DNA of 6,607 bases from Methanobacteriota archaeon (GTDB taxonomy: Archaea > Methanobacteriota > Methanobacteria > Methanobacteriales > Methanobacteriaceae), in NCBI GenBank assembly GCA_023409695.1, contig JAEYQZ010000193.1, forward strand, positions 1 through 6,607. The letters run 5' to 3'. The position numbers were made by a program, and so were the translations under genes. The notes beneath the pieces are model-generated. The model searched no databases. It worked only from the letters and a program-made list of their open reading frames with translations, and was not told the origin of the DNA. Below are positions 5,236 through 6,607 of this stretch, one piece after another; the first letter of the stretch is position 1; every line of letters begins with the position of its first letter.

Positions 5236-6516
5236 ATGGTTGATTTATGTCTTATAAACTGTAAACTTGTCCATGAAAATACGGAGTGCTCCATAGGAAT
5301 TGAAAATGGTAAAATTGTATCTATTACAAAGATAGCTCCAAAAAGCGAAGAAGAAATAGATATAAAAGGAAAAATAGTTTTACCTGGCCTTATTGACTCA
5401 CATGTACATTTTAGAGACCCCGGATTTCCAGAAAAAGAAACCTTTAAAACTGGATCAATCGCTGCGGCATGCGGAGGTTTCACCACTGTACTGGATATGC
5501 CAAATACCAATCCTCCGACAAACACTAGAAAAGCATTTCTTGAAAAGCTTAAAATCGCAGGAAAAAAGAGTGTTGTTGATTTTGGGCTGCATGCTGGTGT
5601 AGATGATGCCCTCGAAATTAAAAAAATTGCGGAGCTTAAACCTGCTTCATTTAAGATATACATGGATCTAATTGATGATGAATATCTGCTGGATATTTTT
5701 ACAGAAATTAAAGGATTACCTGAAGATCATCTGATATCTGTGCACGCTGAAGATAAGAATACAGTGAAAGAATGCACTGATAAAATGAAATCAATTGATA
5801 GTATAGATCCTGAAATCTATGCAAATGCACGGCCACCAATTGCAGAAGATATTGCAGTTTTAAAAGTCACTTCCCTGGCAAAACAACTCAATTCACGCAT
5901 CCATGTTTGCCACGTGAGCACTAAAAAGTCCCTTGATTTAATTCAAGAAGCTAAAGGCGAAAATTGCAGAGTTACATCAGAGATAACTCCTCATCACCTG
6001 TTTTTAGATGCATCTTATTTTAAAAAATGCGGAAACTTTGCAAAGACCAATCCACCACTTCGAGATAAAAAATATGCCTTGGGGATTAATGAACTGGAAA
6101 AAATAGATGTAATCGGAACCGATCATGCCCCCCACACGATCTCTGAAAAAGAAAAAGTAGTATGGGAAGCTCCATCAGGTATTCCAAATCTTGAAACAAC
6201 TTTACCACTGCTTTTAACTAAAGTAAATGAAAACAAGATGGCTTTTGAAGATATCAAAAGGCTCTTATGTGAAAAACCAGCTGAAATATTCAACCTCAAA
6301 AATAAGGGCAAAATTGCAGAGGGAATGGATGCAGACTTTGTTGTGGTTGATATGAAAAGAGAAGGAATAATAAGCCCTGATGAATTCAAGACAAAAGCCA
6401 AATATTCTCCATTTAAAGGATTTAAAGTTAAGGGCATGCCTGCTATGACAATAGTTCGGGGAAATGTTGTTATGGATAATGGAGAAGTTTTTGAAAATAA
6501 TGGAAAAATTGTATAA
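5236..6516 (+). CDS. pyrC: Dihydroorotase (class I, CAD-like)
   Basis: The product has 426 residues, a normal length for class I enzymes. It cyclises N-carbamoyl-L-aspartate to L-dihydroorotate, the third step of pyrimidine synthesis in the cytoplasm. Amidohydrolase-fold landmarks are all present: DSHVHFRDPG (54-63, metal ligands H56 and H58), MPNTNPPT (88-95, substrate site), and FKIYMD with K140, which aligns with the carboxylated lysine of the CAD dihydroorotase domain. VHAED has H170, HVCHVST has H226, and GTDHAPHT (294-301) has catalytic D296. GIPNLETTLPLLLT (315-328) is also typical, and the small beta domain closes the chain (VKGMPAMTIVRG, 398-409). The start is set by GAGGTG at 5225-5230, 5 nt before ATG. 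The 60-bp gap after the PLD gene has no terminator, so co-transcription is possible; 48 bp separate it from the CooT-like gene. No key residue is missing. Confidence 0.97.
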   Translation: MVDLCLINCKLVHENTECSIGIENGKIVSITKIAPKSEEEIDIKGKIVLPGLIDSHVHFRDPGFPEKETFKTGSIAAACGGFTTVLDMPNTNPPTNTRKAFLEKLKIAGKKSVVDFGLHAGVDDALEIKKIAELKPASFKIYMDLIDDEYLLDIFTEIKGLPEDHLISVHAEDKNTVKECTDKMKSIDSIDPEIYANARPPIAEDIAVLKVTSLAKQLNSRIHVCHVSTKKSLDLIQEAKGENCRVTSEITPHHLFLDASYFKKCGNFAKTNPPLRDKKYALGINELEKIDVIGTDHAPHTISEKEKVVWEAPSGIPNLETTLPLLLTKVNENKMAFEDIKRLLCEKPAEIFNLKNKGKIAEGMDADFVVVDMKREGIISPDEFKTKAKYSPFKGFKVKGMPAMTIVRGNVVMDNGEVFENNGKIV

Positions 6517-6564
6517 TAGCAAATAAAAAATTACATTAAAAACATAACTACGAGTGGTGATAAA

Positions 6565-6607
6565 ATGTGCGAATCAACAGTTTACTCAACCGACGGCGAT
6601 AAGATAA
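6565..6607 (+). CDS. CooT-like small protein (COG1532 type), 3' partial
   Basis: Only the first 14 codons are in the window: MCESTVYSTDGDKI. The MCExxVY start with an early G-x-K/E turn is typical of the small CooT-like family found in methanogens. That family was long annotated as predicted RNA-binding, and some members bind nickel through the N-terminal cysteine (C2 here). GGTGAT at 6556-6561 lies 3 nt before ATG, giving a strong start signal. It probably shares a transcript with pyrC, whose stop lies 48 bp upstream. The family call rests on this short N-terminus alone. Confidence 0.6.
   Translation, partial: MCESTVYSTDGDKI

Noticed and set aside
5223..5243. ATG at 5223 opening a seven-codon frame that overlaps the pyrC start
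   Set aside because: Its first codon overlaps the pyrC ribosome site, it has no ribosome site of its own and ends within pyrC; nothing marks it as a leader peptide.

Overview
This AT-rich window looks like chromosome from a methanogenic archaeon, most likely Methanobacterium or a close relative. The evidence is a long-type archaeal FKBP, an archaeal HIGH_NTase1/UPF0348 nucleotidyltransferase, a CAD-like class I dihydroorotase followed by a start typical of the CooT-like family (MCESTVY), TTTATATA-type TATA boxes, and Shine-Dalgarno sequences of the archaeal AGGAGGTGAT series. The genus is inferred from gene content and style, not from a marker gene.

Layout. At the left edge the last 27 codons of a plus-strand gene (3-86) end before a palindrome (101-137). 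It faces a minus-strand gene (188-613) for a small membrane-anchored protein with six DnaJ-type CxxCxGxG zinc motifs and no J domain. A 337-base gene-free stretch (614-950) follows. It holds the promoter of that gene and a compact array of four perfect or near-perfect stems with 3-nt loops (757-852). On the minus strand this array ends in a hairpin plus T-run, and a TATA-like box lies upstream of it, so it could be a small structured RNA or a repeated palindromic element.

Next come two overlapping minus-strand genes (10-nt overlap) read as one operon: an archaeal relative of the tRNA-Met cytidine acetate ligase family (1676-2776), then the FKBP-type prolyl isomerase/chaperone (951-1685). A 155-bp divergent control region (2777-2931) separates them from the plus-strand genes. 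It contains a TATA box and a CGATTT-N7-AAATCG dyad.

On the plus strand, a 747-residue two-HKD phospholipase D family protein with two N-terminal carboxypeptidase-regulatory-like beta domains (2932-5175) is followed by pyrC, dihydroorotase (5236-6516), and by the first 14 codons of a CooT-like gene (6565 to the edge). PyrC carries out the third step of pyrimidine synthesis. The operon on the left touches protein folding and probably RNA or nucleotide metabolism. The PLD protein probably acts on phosphodiesters, perhaps membrane lipids, but its substrate cannot be read from the sequence. No mobile element, CRISPR array, tRNA or rRNA was seen. The least ordinary parts are the stem array, the PLD architecture and the six-motif zinc protein.
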